DNA from: Ehretia macrophylla
Lineage: Eukaryota > Streptophyta > Magnoliopsida > Boraginales > Ehretiaceae
DNA length: 64,000 nucleotides
Direction of reading: 5' to 3'
NCBI GenBank assembly: GCA_037974665.1
Contig: CM075770.1
Coordinates: 97,026,850-97,090,849, forward strand
Under the pieces are notes generated by a model. The model was not told the DNA's origin, made no database searches, and was given only the letters and a program-made list of their open reading frames with translations. A program made the translations under genes and the position numbers. Shown here piece by piece: positions 11,701 through 25,400 of this stretch (within the stretch, counting starts at the first letter, position 1; each line of letters starts with the position of its first letter).

Positions 11701-13985
11701 TTATTTTATTTTATTTTTGTTAGGTAAGTAATTGATTGTATTAAAACAAAAACAAGAACAACTGTAAATACAATGTAGAGTCAATCAACCAAAGTGGTTT
11801 AACTAACAGCTAGCTATGCAAGATTGAACCATTAATTCTCTAAGCTCTACATATTGCACTATTCAAGAGGTTATATCTAAATTTACTAACTTTGTAAATT
11901 CTATTTTTTACATCATAATAAATTCGATAAAAAACTTGTTCCTCCGTGGAAGCACTATGATAATGTAGTCTGAAATTCCTTTCCTTCCATACATTGAAAA
12001 TGGTTGCATTAAACAACAATCTGATGACAGCAGCTTGTAGAGTATTAGTGTCACAATTATGAGTCATCCAGTTGGTAATAAGATCCAGTTGTATGGGAGC
12101 CTATTGTATTTTGTTAAAGAAATTATTTTCTTCCAGATGCGACGGGCAATGCCACATCCGAGGAATAGATGATCACAAGTCTCCAAGGTGAGACAACATA
12201 ACACAAACATGATTAACTGAGAATCCCCAAGATATAAGTTTGAAATGTGTTGGAAGTCTGTCAAGCCACGCGAGCCAAGTATAGAATGCATGTTTGGGGA
12301 TATGATCGGTACCCCAAATATTACAGTTCCATTGAGTAGGGGAAATTTACTCCTGATAGAGTTCCAAGCAGCATTGATAGAGAATTCACCCTTAGAATCA
12401 CCACGACATTCAATTTTGTCAGGCTTGCTACTATCAGGCAAAAGATTCCCAATGTTAGCAGTGATAATATAAAAAAATAGAATCAGTACTTGGCCAAATC
12501 CAGGTGTTTCCTGTAATGAAATAAACAACTTTAACGTGCAAGTTATAGCCCCTGCTGCAAATAGATGGTCTTGAAAAGATATCTGCAAGGACTCCCATCG
12601 GGTGCCATGGGTCAAGCCAGAAGTGAGTATCATTGCCACTGCCAATTTTGTGAACAACAAACTGTTTAATAGTATCCCTGGCCTTTAGAATAGATCTCCA
12701 GTGCGAGGCTGAATCCTTGGCAATATCAACTTCCTACAGGTTTGACTCACTCAAGTGTTTGGCAAAAACCTAATCAGACCAAGTTGAATTTTGTTTTGTG
12801 TGCAAAATCCAAAGGTAGCGCATAATTGAAGCTTAGTTGGCTTCAGAGAGTTTATTGATCCCCAAACCCCCTTCATCTATGGTTCTACAAATAGTATGTC
12901 AAACAACTTTCGCTTTTTTGCCATTAGTACTATTACCCACCTAGAGGAAAGAAGCCATTTTTCTTTCAATAGCATCGAGGACACTTACGAAGAGAGAACA
13001 TCCTAGCCCAGTAAGCTTGGATGCTTTCAAGAACTGAAGATATAAGTTGTTTGCGCCCTGCATATGAGAGAAATTTGGTTGTCCAACCCTTGATTCTGCT
13101 AGTAATTTTGCTGACTAAAGCATCACAATCATGAACATGGAGTCTTCTTGGAATTAATGGCACGCCCAAATAATGAACTAGTAGTTCACCAAGTTTATAC
13201 CCTAACAAATCCAAAATTCTGTTTTTGTTGTTTTCCCTACAGCCAGCAACAAAGAATTCTCACGGCTAATTATAAGGCCTGAAAGCTTTTCAAACAGTGA
13301 AAGACCATTATAAATAAGAGCAATGGAATCACTGTTAGCTGATATCGTCTATATGATAAAATTAAAATTTTAATTATCATGTATGTTTCCCAACAAAAAC
13401 AAGTGAGTGAGCTTTATTTTTTCGCACTTCGGGTGAAATTTGAATTCCTTTTTTGTTGGATATGCACTCAAGGATACAAGATAAAACTTGCATTCCAATA
13501 ACAAAAAGATAAGGCGATAAAGGGTCGCCTTGTCGAAAACCCCTTTCACCAGCAAAGTAACTATGTAAACTGCCATTGACATTAACAGAGAACTTCGGAG
13601 TTGTGATGCAGTTTTGAATCCAAAGAATGAACAAGTGTGGAAAGTTAAGGGCAACAAGAGTTTTTAAGATAAAGCTCCAGTTAATAGTGTCGAATGCTTT
13701 CCTCAAGTCGGCTTTGATGGTGCACCTTGAGCTTATGTGTTTCCTTGAATATCCTTTTACAAGCTCCATACTGATATGAACACTGTCAGCAATATCTCTG
13801 CCATCCACAAAAGCATTTTGTGCCTCTGAGATAATAGTCCCCATGTAACACTTCATTCTAGCTGCAATGATTTTAGACACAACTTTGTATATTGTATTGC
13901 AGCATGATATAAGGCGGAAGTCATTTATCCGCAAAAGCATCCGGTTTTTTAGAATCACGAGCTTGAGAAACAAACTCATGTTTTA
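11701..13985 (-). mobile_element. 5'-truncated L1-clade LINE
   Basis: In element order on the minus strand: reverse transcriptase at about 13979-13380 (DFRLISCCNTIYKVVSK, ADLRKAFDTINWSF, GFRQGDPLSPYLF), the post-RT region at about 13214-12966 (YLGVPL, IKGWTTKFLSYAGRKQL), and the zf-RVT domain with C-terminal tail at about 12660-11840 (CDHLFLGCGIARRIWKK, then FNVWKERNFR). The 3' end is A-rich (AAAATAAAATAAAATAAAAG on the minus strand, 11698-11717). The endonuclease half is absent, as expected from aborted target-primed reverse transcription. The FADD catalytic motif is not visible in the main RT frame and several frameshifts break the ORF, so it is inactive. A target-site duplication could not be found. 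Confidence 0.85.
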
Positions 13986-14605
13986 TACATAACTCATGCT
14001 GTTAGAACAAGTTCTGCATGAATCTGATTTTAAATCAAGTTTTTTTGTCTCAATTATATCATGTTGTTGAATGAGAAAGTTGAGTCAATTCATAAAAAAA
14101 TGCATATATTCATAATATGAAATGATTTATCTTGAGACTACATAATTGAGGCCAAAAAAGTGGATTTTAGATATATTTACAAGGTATAATATTATGAGGA
14201 AATTTTTACTTGAGTGGGCAATAAATACGAAGCAGTAGAGAATTCAAATAAATGTTTCCCTCATAGCGTTATATTATCGGCGATCATCAACGTTTGTAAG
14301 TTATTAATACAATATGATTAAATGATGTGGATAGTTCTACAATCTCTGGATCTCGCTTATAATATTATAAAGTTGTGAGGAGATACGCACTTGAATGGGG
14401 CATGGAAATATGTGTAAGGTGTAATATAGGTTATGAGATTTGGTCTTTTTTAAATCTCTGCCATTTATTTTAAATTTCATTTTTGATGGCCCATAATATA
14501 TACCTCATTTAGTAAGTGAAAGAATAGTAGAGATCCAAATCCATGCATGATCTGCTTACAATATTATGATATTATGAGCGAGATCCAATAATTATAAATT
14601 AGTAA
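13986..14605. other. AT-rich spacer, nothing recognised
   Basis: Between the truncated LINE end and the Tat LTR. No open frames of note and no inverted terminal repeats were seen. Confidence 0.4.
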
Positions 14606-15040
14606 TGATAGGGCTAGCCCCGTCAATAAGAAACAGCCCCGTCATTCCCTGAGCCCCGGACGTATTGAAATAACAGGGCAGACACGCGCGTGGGAATATT
14701 ATTATGATAAGGATAAACTCGGGAAGCCCAGATAAGAAAGGACTCGCGGGGAGGCTAATCATAAAGAATCACTTAGCAAATGAAGACTCTTGAAGGTATA
14801 GATCTTGAGGAGTTCTCCCTTATCTGGGAAGCTAATGAGCCACATATATAAATATGAGGCAATCTCACAATGAAATGTATGCAAACATATCCATCACTTA
14901 CTGTCTACGAGTTTCTTCCCGTCGTTAACTAACTTGAGCATCGGAGTAGGCATCGTGGGCACCCTCCTCGATTCCTTTGTTTTACAGGTTCAGGTCTAGC
15001 CCAGGAAACAGCTCGGGGTAGCCAAATTCTTACCTTAACA
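14606..15040 (+). repeat. 5' LTR of the Tat element
   Basis: Begins TGATAG and ends CCTTAACA immediately before the TTTGGCGCCGT primer-binding site. It contains a TATA-like box (ATATATAAATATG, about 14845-14857) that is conserved in the 3' LTR as ATATAAATATG, so the U3/R boundary probably lies downstream of it. Confidence 0.85.
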
Positions 15041-15051
15041 GTTTGGCGCCG

Positions 15052-16040
15052 TGTCATGACCCCATTTTTCTTAATTGTTAAATTGGTCTCTAATACCATA
15101 ATAATGACAAGGGATAAAAATTCAAGCTTACGAATCCTCAAGCGTTCTGGGATCGTGATGCCACTGGCTTAAGAAGATCACTCCTTCTAAGTCCGCTAAG
15201 GCACCAAACAATAGCCCGAGTACTAATACCATAAATCAAATCATCAAACTATGTATTACAGCAATTCTAGTAACACTCATTATACAAAATTCATCACTAA
15301 TAGATAATATTACAACCACCAAAAATAAATTTACAAGACCTATATTCAATAAGTTATTTCATGCAGGTCCAACTACTACAACTAGGCGTCGAAAGAGTAA
15401 TGTATCAAGTTAGTTACATAGTTAAGTGTCCACAAGATTAATACATTACATCAAATAAATCACATGCCTAGCTCATTCTATAACAACAAAAGGTTAACCA
15501 AAATGAGCAACTGTTCACAAGTTCCAACCCCGAACAACCTGTAATGGTAAAGAAAATGGTGAGCTACACTTAGCTCAACGAGGGATAAAAGGGAAGGGAG
15601 TTTTCACAAAGGTTTTATATTTTCGTAATTAGTTTGATAAATCATGCCATGCACGTAGAATGCACAGATGATAATAGTAAGAACATTCAATAACAATTAT
15701 GTAACCTTTTTCTCCCAATATATCATTGGATCCCGACCCGTAGGAGGATCAATGGGTCCTAGAAGAGAAGGAAATAATACTTTGGTAGGCGAGATATACT
15801 AGCAAGCCCTACCTCTGACTAGAGGTCTCGTTACTACTTCGATAGGCCAGATATACCGGCGAGGCCGTCGCTGCCCAGAGGTCTCGTTGCTACCGCATTC
15901 AACAATAGTTGCAACCGATGCGCTTATACAATTCTAATGCATTTTGCAATTATCAATAGCACAATAAATATTCATATAAACATTTTGCTTATAAGGTCAT
16001 TTAGGATTATCACAAATCAATGAAAACTTACAAGTTGGCC
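15052..16040 (-). repeat. Partial Tekay family-A LTR inside the Tat element
   Basis: Starts TGTCATGACCCC right after the Tat primer-binding site and shares with the LTR at 6769-9517 the blocks ATCATTGGATCC and GTAGGAGGATCAAT, plus the following GAGATATACCGG and CAATAATAGTT-like stretches. It stops where the family-B LTR begins at 16041, so only about 990 bp of it remain. Confidence 0.65.
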
Positions 16041-19000
16041 TGTCACGACCCGACCACAACCCATCGCTAGGCTAAGGCCGAAACATGATGTTCGTAACTC
16101 TTATTCCCGAGATTAGCAATTTAATAGCTTTAAAACCTGTGAATAATAGTTTAATAACTTATACATCCATTAAAATATCACAAGAAGTTACCGAAAGACC
16201 TTCGATATTCTCCCAACAACATCGACCTTACAAGGTTATAACATCTATTACAAATTCCCAAGACCTAAATCCACCTGTTCGACATTTTCGAACCTAGGTT
16301 TTGAGAGAATAGTGTTCAGTCTTAACTAGGCATCTAATCTACAAAAATAATATTACAACATAATACTTAATCAATTTACAAAAATATCTTGATACAACAA
16401 TAAGCTAAAACTCCACAAGCAAGCACGTAGACCAACTAGGGCAGAAATCCATCACAACACATCAATATAGCTTACAACCACATGGGAGCTTGCTGGGGCT
16501 AATCGTCACCTGAAATTGATAAAAGAGGGGTGAGCTAGATCATCGCGTATAGCTCAGTGAGGAGGTAAACAAGGAAGGGTTTTCGCAAAGGTTTTATCTT
16601 TTCGTTTACCTCCTAATTTAGGATAATGTAGATAGTTCAAACTCCATTTTATATGGGTAATGAGGAGTGAGTATACAATCATGTATACCCAATGAGGGAA
16701 GGGAACAGGATATGAGAAGCATTTATAAAAGAATTCGTGCAATGCAACAGTTATGTACAAGTAACAACATTAAACAATTAACATGACAAATAAATAATAA
16801 GATACCACACATTAAAAAAAGGATACGATCGACAACCCTTATCACTCTAACTCTTCGAACCAAGAACAACAAACTCGATCTTGATATGCCGACATCCCAA
16901 ACACCAATGGGTACTCCAGATGTACCCGATCCTACGACCCACACCCCCTGGCATACTCTATACCGACATCCCAAACACCAATGGGTACTCCAGATGTACC
17001 CGATCCTACGACCCACACCCCCTAGCATACTCCATACCAAGCGAGTGAGTGACTAGGGTACAAAGTCAGGGCAACCAACACTGGCAAGTCCAAGGCCCAT
17101 CGCATTCATCTCGAACGATGAGGTTGTGCAACCATCGATACGAACAATAGATAAAAATAGTAAAGCAATATAACATTATAAACTAATTAAACACACAATA
17201 GAGGGACAACAAGTAGGTTGCCCTCGCACGAATGTTATAGTTATCAAGCAAGATACAATATAACAAGAAACAAGTATATTTCACTCAATTCATTCTAAAA
17301 TATACATAAATATAAATAATTATATTTAACTATACAATTTTGAGTAATCAGTCACTAAGATGCATAAAAGAATGAACTCTCTTACTTCTACCAAGCTCCA
17401 AAATGTATGAATTGGCTCCAACTCATTTGCAAACACCTACAATGAATTCTAACTATACTCTTAATTTTTACACTTTAAAACATTATTATAACACATAAAT
17501 ACATTATATTGCACTAAAGGATAAGAAAACAAGAAAGTAAATTGTATAACTAACCTGTACTTCTAATACTACTAACTTTGCACTAGCATAACTATCAAAT
17601 ACATTCCCTTATTTAGCATGCATTACATTCAAGCATTTTAAATCGATAATAGCAATAAGAACAACAGTTAAACAAACAATACTAGTTCAAACAAGAAAAC
17701 TACAAATAATATTAATCAATCTCTAACTTTCAAAGGCTATTATGATCAAATGAGTTACGGGATTGGAAAACTGACTTCACTACCCTTACTTAGGCACATT
17801 AGCGCGCGTTTCTATGCTATTAAACCTCATTTTCTCAACCAAAGCCCGAAAGTCCACCTAGTGCATTTGAACTACAGCTATGCTAACCGGGCATCCAATC
17901 AGTGCCATAATAGCGCCAAAAGTGTTTCCATGCACTCACAAGCCAAACCCTCAACTCAAAACGAGCATGGTCAACACTTGATCAAACGGCCCTTTGTCGT
18001 TTCAATGCTAATTAGCTTCAAACCGAAAGACAAGGTTTAAGATTCCCAAACGAGTTATCATATCCTTCAAACTACATTTTATGGCGCCCCTAGAACCTTC
18101 AAGTTTACCCGTTTATCCACGTTAACTGTAAAAGCCTCAATTTTCTCTTAACGCGTTATAACTACAAGTACCTTAACCAATGTCCAACCAAGTGTTAGAA
18201 AAGCAATACTAGCACCTCTTCACCCTAAAAATACCAAATATGTCAACCAAATTCACCCGGATTTACATTTGACCCGAAACCCCTTTGTAAATCGAACCAT
18301 TTTTGGTATTTTTTCCAAGTTTCGAGCAATCTAAGGTCATACAATTATTTTTCCATGTTGATTAACATTTCTAGCACCTATTGGAAGCATTAAATCAATC
18401 TATCAAGTAAATTTTTAACAAAACCCTAAAATGATACTATTCATTATCTTCCACATATGCAATTTTCAAATTCAACCATGGTAATTGCCAAAAAAACTAT
18501 AGAAACATGTTCGACAATCATCATAGAAGGCATTTGAAGCATCAAAAAGAACAAAATAGCATTCTATCAACAATTGCTAAAAATTAAAGTTTAAACTATA
18601 ATTATTCAAATGCACAATTAAAGATGAAATCCCTCACTTGAGCACTTGTAGGAGCTTGGAAGATGATGTTGGGTGGCTAGGAAATGATCCTAGACAAGCT
18701 CAAGCAAAGATTGGATGAATTGAAGTTGAAAATTTTATTTTTCTTTCTCTCTTGGCGCTCTCGGTTTTATCCTCCCTTTTTTGCTTGTTTTTGTGTTTTA
18801 TTTTGCATATAAAATGGCTTAAAAGATGACAACATTAAAAGGTCAAAGGTCAAAGCTATTTAGTCTTGGTCAATGTAGGTTATTTTAGTTGGAAATAAAA
18901 CTAATTCAAGTCCTAAATGCAAAGCTAACATAAATTAACTAAACTAAAATACTAAATACTAAAAATACTAAAGCACTATTTGTTGACACTCAAAATAATT

Positions 19001-19138
19001 CTCTAACTAATACTCTCGATATGCTATGCACATAACGACGATGAACAAATAACACATAAATATCATGGAATACAGGAAAAATATAATTTTCAGAAAAAGA
19101 AACAGAAAAATTTTTATGTTCCGAGCTTGGGTATCACA
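16041..19138 (-). repeat. Solo LTR, Tekay-like family B
   Basis: Bounded by TGTCACGACCCG on the left and GGGTATCACA on the right (minus strand reads TGTGATACCC...GTGACA), 3098 bp, with no internal domains. It is the same family as the plus-strand solo LTR at 365-3829, sharing the region around 16723-17040. The 5-bp flanks (TGGCC and AGTTT) do not match, so the site was rearranged after or during insertion. Confidence 0.7.
16889..17038. repeat. 74-bp tandem duplication inside the family-B LTR
   Basis: The segment starting CCGACATCCCAAACACCAAT at 16889 is repeated from 16963 with very few differences. The matching part of the LTR at 365-3829 (about 2880-2935) has a single copy, so the duplication is specific to this copy or its subfamily. 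Confidence 0.85.
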
Positions 19139-22100
19139 AGTTTGATGTGTCAAAGGATAAGCAGATGAAGGAGGACTCCCTTGTCAAGGAGCTAGCTGAG
19201 GTGAAAAGTTCAAAGGGCCAACGGATCAAGATAGGCCATGACCTTTCTCCGGACCTGCGAAAAGGTATAATTGACTTCATTTCTCATAATATGCATGTAT
19301 TTGCTTGGAGCACAACTGACATGACAGATGTAGATCCATCAATGATGGTCCACAAGTTGAATGTAGACCCTATGTTCCGGCCCGTCTGCCAAAAGAAAAG
19401 AAATTTTGGGAAGAAAATGAACAAGAATATTTGGGAAGAAGTTTGGAAGTTATTGGAGGCATGCCATATAAGGAGTGTGCAGTACCTGGAATGGTTGGCC
19501 AATATGGTACTGGTAGCCAAGGGCCCTGGGAAGTAGCACTTATGTGTCGATTATAAGGACCTCAATGAGGCGTGCCCCAAAGACTGTTACTCATTGCTTA
19601 GAATAGACCAGATAGTGAATGCCACATCTGGTTGTGAACTGTTCACTTTCATGGATGGATTTAAGGGCTATAATCAGATCATGATGGCCTTGGAAGATAA
19701 GGAAAATATAGCCTTTATCACGGAGATGGGGACATACTGCTATAGGGTGATGCCTTTTGGGCTAAAAATGCTAGAGCTACGTATCACCGCATGGTGAACA
19801 AGGTGTTTGACAGCCAGATTGGGAAGAACATGGAGGTTTATGTCGATGATATGTTGACTAAAAGGAAAAGTGCACATTCTCATGTAGAAGATCTAGCAAA
19901 AGCCTTTGCTACCATGGAACGGTTCAGGATCAAGCTCAACCCGGAGAAATATGCATTTGGGGTCAAGGCAGGAAAGTTTCTGGGCTTCATGGTCACCAGC
20001 CGTGGCATAGAGGCCAATCTAGATAAGGTCCAGGCCATACTGAACTTGAACCCCCCAAGGAGTATTAAGGATATGCAAAAATTGGCAGGGAAAATAGCAG
20101 CCCTGAGTAGGTTTATGTCCAAGTCTACAAAAAGTGTGCCCCTTTGTTTAAGGTGTTGAGAAATCCAAAAAACTTCTAATGGACCGAGCAATTCCAGGAG
20201 GCCTTTGAGGAAGTGAAAAAGTACCTTACCTTACCCTCGCTCTTATCAAGACCGGAAAAGGGAGAGGTCATGACCTTATACCTTGCTAATTTGGGTAAAG
20301 CAGTAGCAGCAGCATTGATGAGAGAGGAGGACCAACTCCAAAAGCCTGTATATTATGTGAGTAAGATCCTACGGGGGCCGGAACTCAAGTATTCAACACT
20401 GGAAATGATGGTATTGGCTCTCTTAACGGCAGCGCGAAAGCTCAGACATTACTTTTATGCTCAAACGATACGGGTCATAACATATATGCCCCTGAGGCAG
20501 GTGTTGTAGAGACCGAAGGTTTTAGGGCGTTTACTGAAATAGGCTGTAGAGCTTAGTCAGTATAATATCTTCTATCAGCCCCGCACAGCCATTAAGGTTC
20601 AAGCCCTGGCAAACTTTGTGGTAGAGTGCATGGGGAACCAGGTGGAAAAAAATGGCATCCCGTGGAAGATACAGGTTGATAAGGCTTCTGGGAGGCAAGG
20701 GAGCAGAGTTGGAATCGTAATCACCAGCCCTAATGGAGTAGAGAGTCAGTACTCAATCAAGTTTTTGTTCCTAGCTTCCAATAATTAAGCCAAGTATGAA
20801 GCATTAATAGCAGGTCTTAAAACGGTAATCTCACTCGAAACAGCGAGAGTAGACGTGGTTACGGACTAACAATTGGTGGCAAATCAGGTGATAGAAGAAT
20901 ATGAGACAAATGATATAACAATGTTGGCCTACCTTAATAAATTCAAGGGGCTGGTCCAGGGACTGAAGTAGTTCCATATTTGCCAAGTTCCTCAGTCTGA
21001 AAATGAGAAAGCAGATTCTCTCGCGAGATTGGGCCGTAAATTCCTCTGGACCAATAGTTATAAAGTTGAACGAGGTAGAGATCCTGTCTATACAACTCCC
21101 ATCCCTAGAGGTCGCAGTTGTGGCTGTATAGTAAGATTGGATGCAACCAATTAAAACATACCTGGAGCAGGGTGATCTCCCTCATGACCGGGCTGAAGCC
21201 CGGAGTGTGGAGCATCGTGCCTCGAAGTTCATCATGCTTGGGAGGCAGCTGTACAAGCGCGCCTATACCTGGCCAATATTGAAATGCATAAATCAAGATG
21301 AGAGCAGTTATGTGCTCCAAGAGATACATGAGGGAGTTTGTGGAAATCACTTAGGAGCAGGGCATTAGCTCGGAAGACCCTCCGACAGGGATATTATTGG
21401 CTTACCATACAGAAGGATGCACTGGAGTTGGTGAAGAAATGTGATACATACCAAAGGTTTTGCAGGATACCTCGATAGCCGACAATAGAACTAGCTTATA
21501 TGATTAGCCCTTGGCCCTTGGCCCAGTGGGGGTTGGATATCTTAGGATCCCTACCTCTGAGCAAGGGCCAAAGGAGGTTTGTGTTTGTGGTGGTTGATTA
21601 CTTCATAAAGTGGGTGGAGGCTGAGGTCGTCCCTAGAATCTCTGAGGGAGCAACCTGGAACTTTGTGTGGAAGTTGGTGGTGTGTCATTTCGAGGTACCC
21701 CGAGCCTTAGTCACGGGCCATGATAGGCAATTCGATTCTAGCTACTTTCACGGCAAATGCGAAGAGTTAAGAATTAAATTGAAATTTGCTTTTGTAGCAT
21801 ATCCCCAAGCTAATGGGCAGGTTGAGGTAACTAACCGAGCTATTTTGCAAGGTATCAAAACCAAGCTGGGGCAGGCAAAGGGGCTGTGGGTGGACATACT
21901 ACCAGAGGTCTTATGGGCTCACAGGATAACACCGAGCTTCGCAATAGGGAAAACTTCATTTTCGCTAACGTTTGGTATGAAGGCAGTACTCCCAGTGGAG
22001 GTTGGTATTCCAAGTAGTTACGTCTAGCTCTATGAAGAGGAAATAAATGATCAAGGGCTCCGAGAGGACCTTGATCTGATTGAAGAATTTAGGCAAAATG

Positions 22101-22370
22101 CACATATAAAATGTTAGAGAAAAAAAGAGCCATGGCAAGGTCTTTCGCCAACAAGGTCCGACCCAAGAACATCCCAGAAGGTGACTAGGTGCTCAGGAAG
22201 GCCCTCTTCAAACCCCAGCTTGGGCAAGAAAAGTTGGGACCAAACTGGGAGGGCCTCTACCTGGCATCGAAATAGGTCAGACCCAGAGTCTTCAGGCTCG
22301 AAGAATCTAGTGGAAAGGAATTAGCTAATGCATGGAATGTTGAACACCTTAGGAAATATTTCATGTAATA
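19139..22370 (+). mobile_element. Tat pol region: RT, two RNase H domains, integrase
   Basis: Order on the plus strand: reverse transcriptase at about 19150-20160 (HKLNVDPMFRPV, MDGFKGYNQI, the active-site motif YVDDM, GFMVTSRGIEANLDK), the usual Ty3 RNase H at about 20170-20510 (YYVSKILRGPELKYSTLE), a second archaeal-type RNase H at about 20650-21030 (AKYEALIAG, ENEKADSLARL), and integrase at about 21130-22030 (QWGLDILGSLP, VDYFIKWVEAE, FVAYPQANGQVEVTNRAI), followed by a C-terminal tail. The dual RNase H is diagnostic of the Tat lineage. The region is a broken fossil. Confidence 0.9.
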
Positions 22371-22445
22371 TTCCTAGAACGAATGCTAGTGAATAAACAA
22401 CATTCGATAGAAGTCTATGTAATGCTTGTTTAGATAATAAAAGCT

Positions 22446-25400
22446 CTATTTTTCCTCCTGAGAATTTGACTTCTCCTTTGTATTATGATTGAGGGGCTTT
22501 TTTCGAAGAGTCCAATACTGAAGCAGCTTAAAAGCTTCGCACCTGGAAAAATGATGCCTATTAAAGGAGATGGTTATTATCCTCCTAACAGGGCTGTTCC
22601 TTAGGGGAGCCAAGAGGCCTAATGAAATAATGCTTAAAGGAACCGAAGGTTTCAAATACGTAGCATATATAAAGCGGAGCCATGACAAGGCTAAGACGCG
22701 GAAAAAAAGGGGCTTTAAAGGGGAAATTACCCAAAAAGCACAAGACAAACTTGAAAAACAGTTTGCGCAATAATACACAAAAAGGCTCTGAATAGAAAAT
22801 TTCATTAAGCACGGAAGGAACTGTACAAAAGGGGATCAAATCCCCTGGCTTACAAACTTCAAAACAAAAACAAAAAAAAAGAAAGCTGGATTGTGCATTA
22901 CAGGGGCCTAGTTAAGCCTAGGCTCCACTGCCTATGTCTGCAGCTCTTGTTGAGTCAAGGATTAATCTCTGGATTAGGAGGGGTTTTGCCAAGGAGGTCT
23001 AACAGGTCTACCTGAATACCCTGGCCCTGAAAACGAGCTTGGACATCCTCTATAAGGGCAACCTCAGCTTCGTACTCAGATCTAGCAATGGCAAGATGGA
23101 GCAACTCCCCCAACAGAGCCTTGAAGGCTTCGCTATCTTTAAAAGCCACGATAGCAGTTTCCCCTCGTGGACTGACGGCCCGCACTAGCTAATCATATTT
23201 GGCCTGGACATCAACAGCTTGGGCGGAGGTCTCCTCCAGGTCCTTCTCAAGTTTCTTGCGGGCTTGGATGGCCTACTCCTTCTCGGCAAGGATTCGGTGA
23301 CATGTCTCTTGAGCCTCCTTCAATTGTGACCTGAGCGCCACAATAAGGATGTCCCCGGAGAAAGTTTGGTAAAGTCCAACCTCCTGGATGACGGAGTTCT
23401 GCTTATCAATAAGGGCCTTCATTTTTTCAAAAGTGCCCAGGTTATTGTTAAAGGCTTTAGCACAAGCTAGATGATGCTCTTCGAGGCGCTACTTATGAGC
23501 ATCAGCTTTCTTCTCGACTCTAAGCATTGCTAGGGAAGAGCTGATCTCAAACCTCGCATAAGCCACTAGGGCCTTATGGAACATCCCATAGAAGTGGTTT
23601 AAGTCTAGCCAGTAAAGGAAATCAGGGCATTAACAAAGGGAAATAATCAACAAAGAAGGAAGAATTGTAAGACGAATTACCTCATAAAAAGCTTCCTTGA
23701 CTTCCTGGTTAGCCCTGGCGGCAGTGAGGCGACGAGCTGAGACACGGGTGGTGCCACCCTGCCAATCGTCAACCTCAATTTTGTCATCAAAACCAAGGAA
23801 GGGGCCAAGAGGGACGGAACCACCACACTTTCGTAGACTGGGGTGTTAATGTGATAAGCTTCGCCGAGGGGGTCTTCCCATCAATGATAGGAAGGCCAGG
23901 GCTGCTTAGAGTGGGGGCCGAGGGCTCTTCAACAAGACCTGAGCTCTTCAGGGCAGGGGCGGGTAGCTCCTCGAGGATTTGCACTTCCTCGTCACCTGTA
24001 GGAGATGCCACTTTCTGCCTCTTCAAAGAAGGTTGGCCGAAGGCTTTGACCAAGCGTCTTCTAGTCACCCGTGCGCTTCTGGAGAAAGTAATAATCTCCG
24101 AGATCTTCATGTTTTCTGCACAAATGAGAAGCAAATAGAGATATAATGAGTCTCATAAACAAGGAAAAAAGTAAAAACATGCGCAAGAGTAAAGCCTAAC
24201 CCTAGGTATCGGATGACGTGTTGGGGGACGTAGGGTCGGATCTCTCAAGGTTCTGGGCAGCAGCAGGAGGGGCAAGTGAGGTTCTCCCTCCAGCCCTGGT
24301 ATTATGGTTGGCGATGGATGAAGGAAGAGCCACGACCCTAGGCTCTGTGGGTCGCGAAAACAAGCCACTAGTGGCTATTCTCTCAGAGGCGAGAAGAACA
24401 TCACACCTAACAAGAACGACTCTCTTGAGCTCTTCGATAACTGATTTCTCGATCTCGTCGAGGGTAAGGGGGTCTTTAGCTTTGTCAAGAGGGACAGCCA
24501 GATGCTCCGGACCTCCTACCCCATGAGGGATTTCACAAAGAAAAACTTGTTGCTCTAGTTCTTGGAATTATTAGGGACGTCAGCAATTAAGGGATGATGG
24601 CAGGCAGAAAAATAGTACCAACTTGAAGATTTGTTAGTGGTTTTAAGCTAGTGATAGAAAAAAAAACTTGGAGGTGGGCATGTAACCCAACTCCTTTAAC
24701 AAAACATAAAAACCTACCATCAGGTTCCAATTGTTGGGAATAACCTGGGTAGGACTAATTTGGAGGTAGTTGAAAATTTCCACCAAGTAAGGGGGGAGAG
24801 GAAGGCGACCTATAAGGAATTGCTCGTAGTAAAAGGTAACTTCTCCTTTGTCAGGCCCGCAAGCGGACGCCGGTGTACCATCGTTGGGAATATGGACCTC
24901 AAAGTTGCGTTGGATGGCCCCAATACCCCTAATGTGGGTAATGGACTTCCCAAGAGTAGTACAGGTCTCACGTTCGGCACCAAAAACTAAAAGGTCATCG
25001 ATTTTGGCGGGACTCGCTGGTATTGCGGCAGGGCGGGGGAAAGAAGACCTAGTCCTAGTGGTAGGTTTCTTGGAGCTTTTTCTAGGACCCCTAGTGGGAG
25101 GAAGACTCTGAGAGATTGGTGTGGTAGCGATGGGCTCAGAATTTCTTAGGGTATGAGGTACACCCTTAGGTCTATCGCTGGACTCACCGGCGACACTTGA
25201 ATGGGGAGACCTGACCATGTTGGAAAGAAAGAAAAATGGGCTTACCTAAGTAGTGGACGGAAGTTCACAAAGAGCGCAATGTACACGGAGGAGCGAAGAA
25301 GCAGATGAAGGCAAGAATTGTGAAGAACAGAACGCAAGTGTGGAGTTGGTCTTAGGGCTCCCTTTATAATGGACCTCACATGTTACGAAGGCGACCCACG

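Noticed and set aside
23851-25111. Plus-strand open frames near the Tat 3' end
   Set aside because: The minus strand carries the recognisable aORF domain; these are its shadows.
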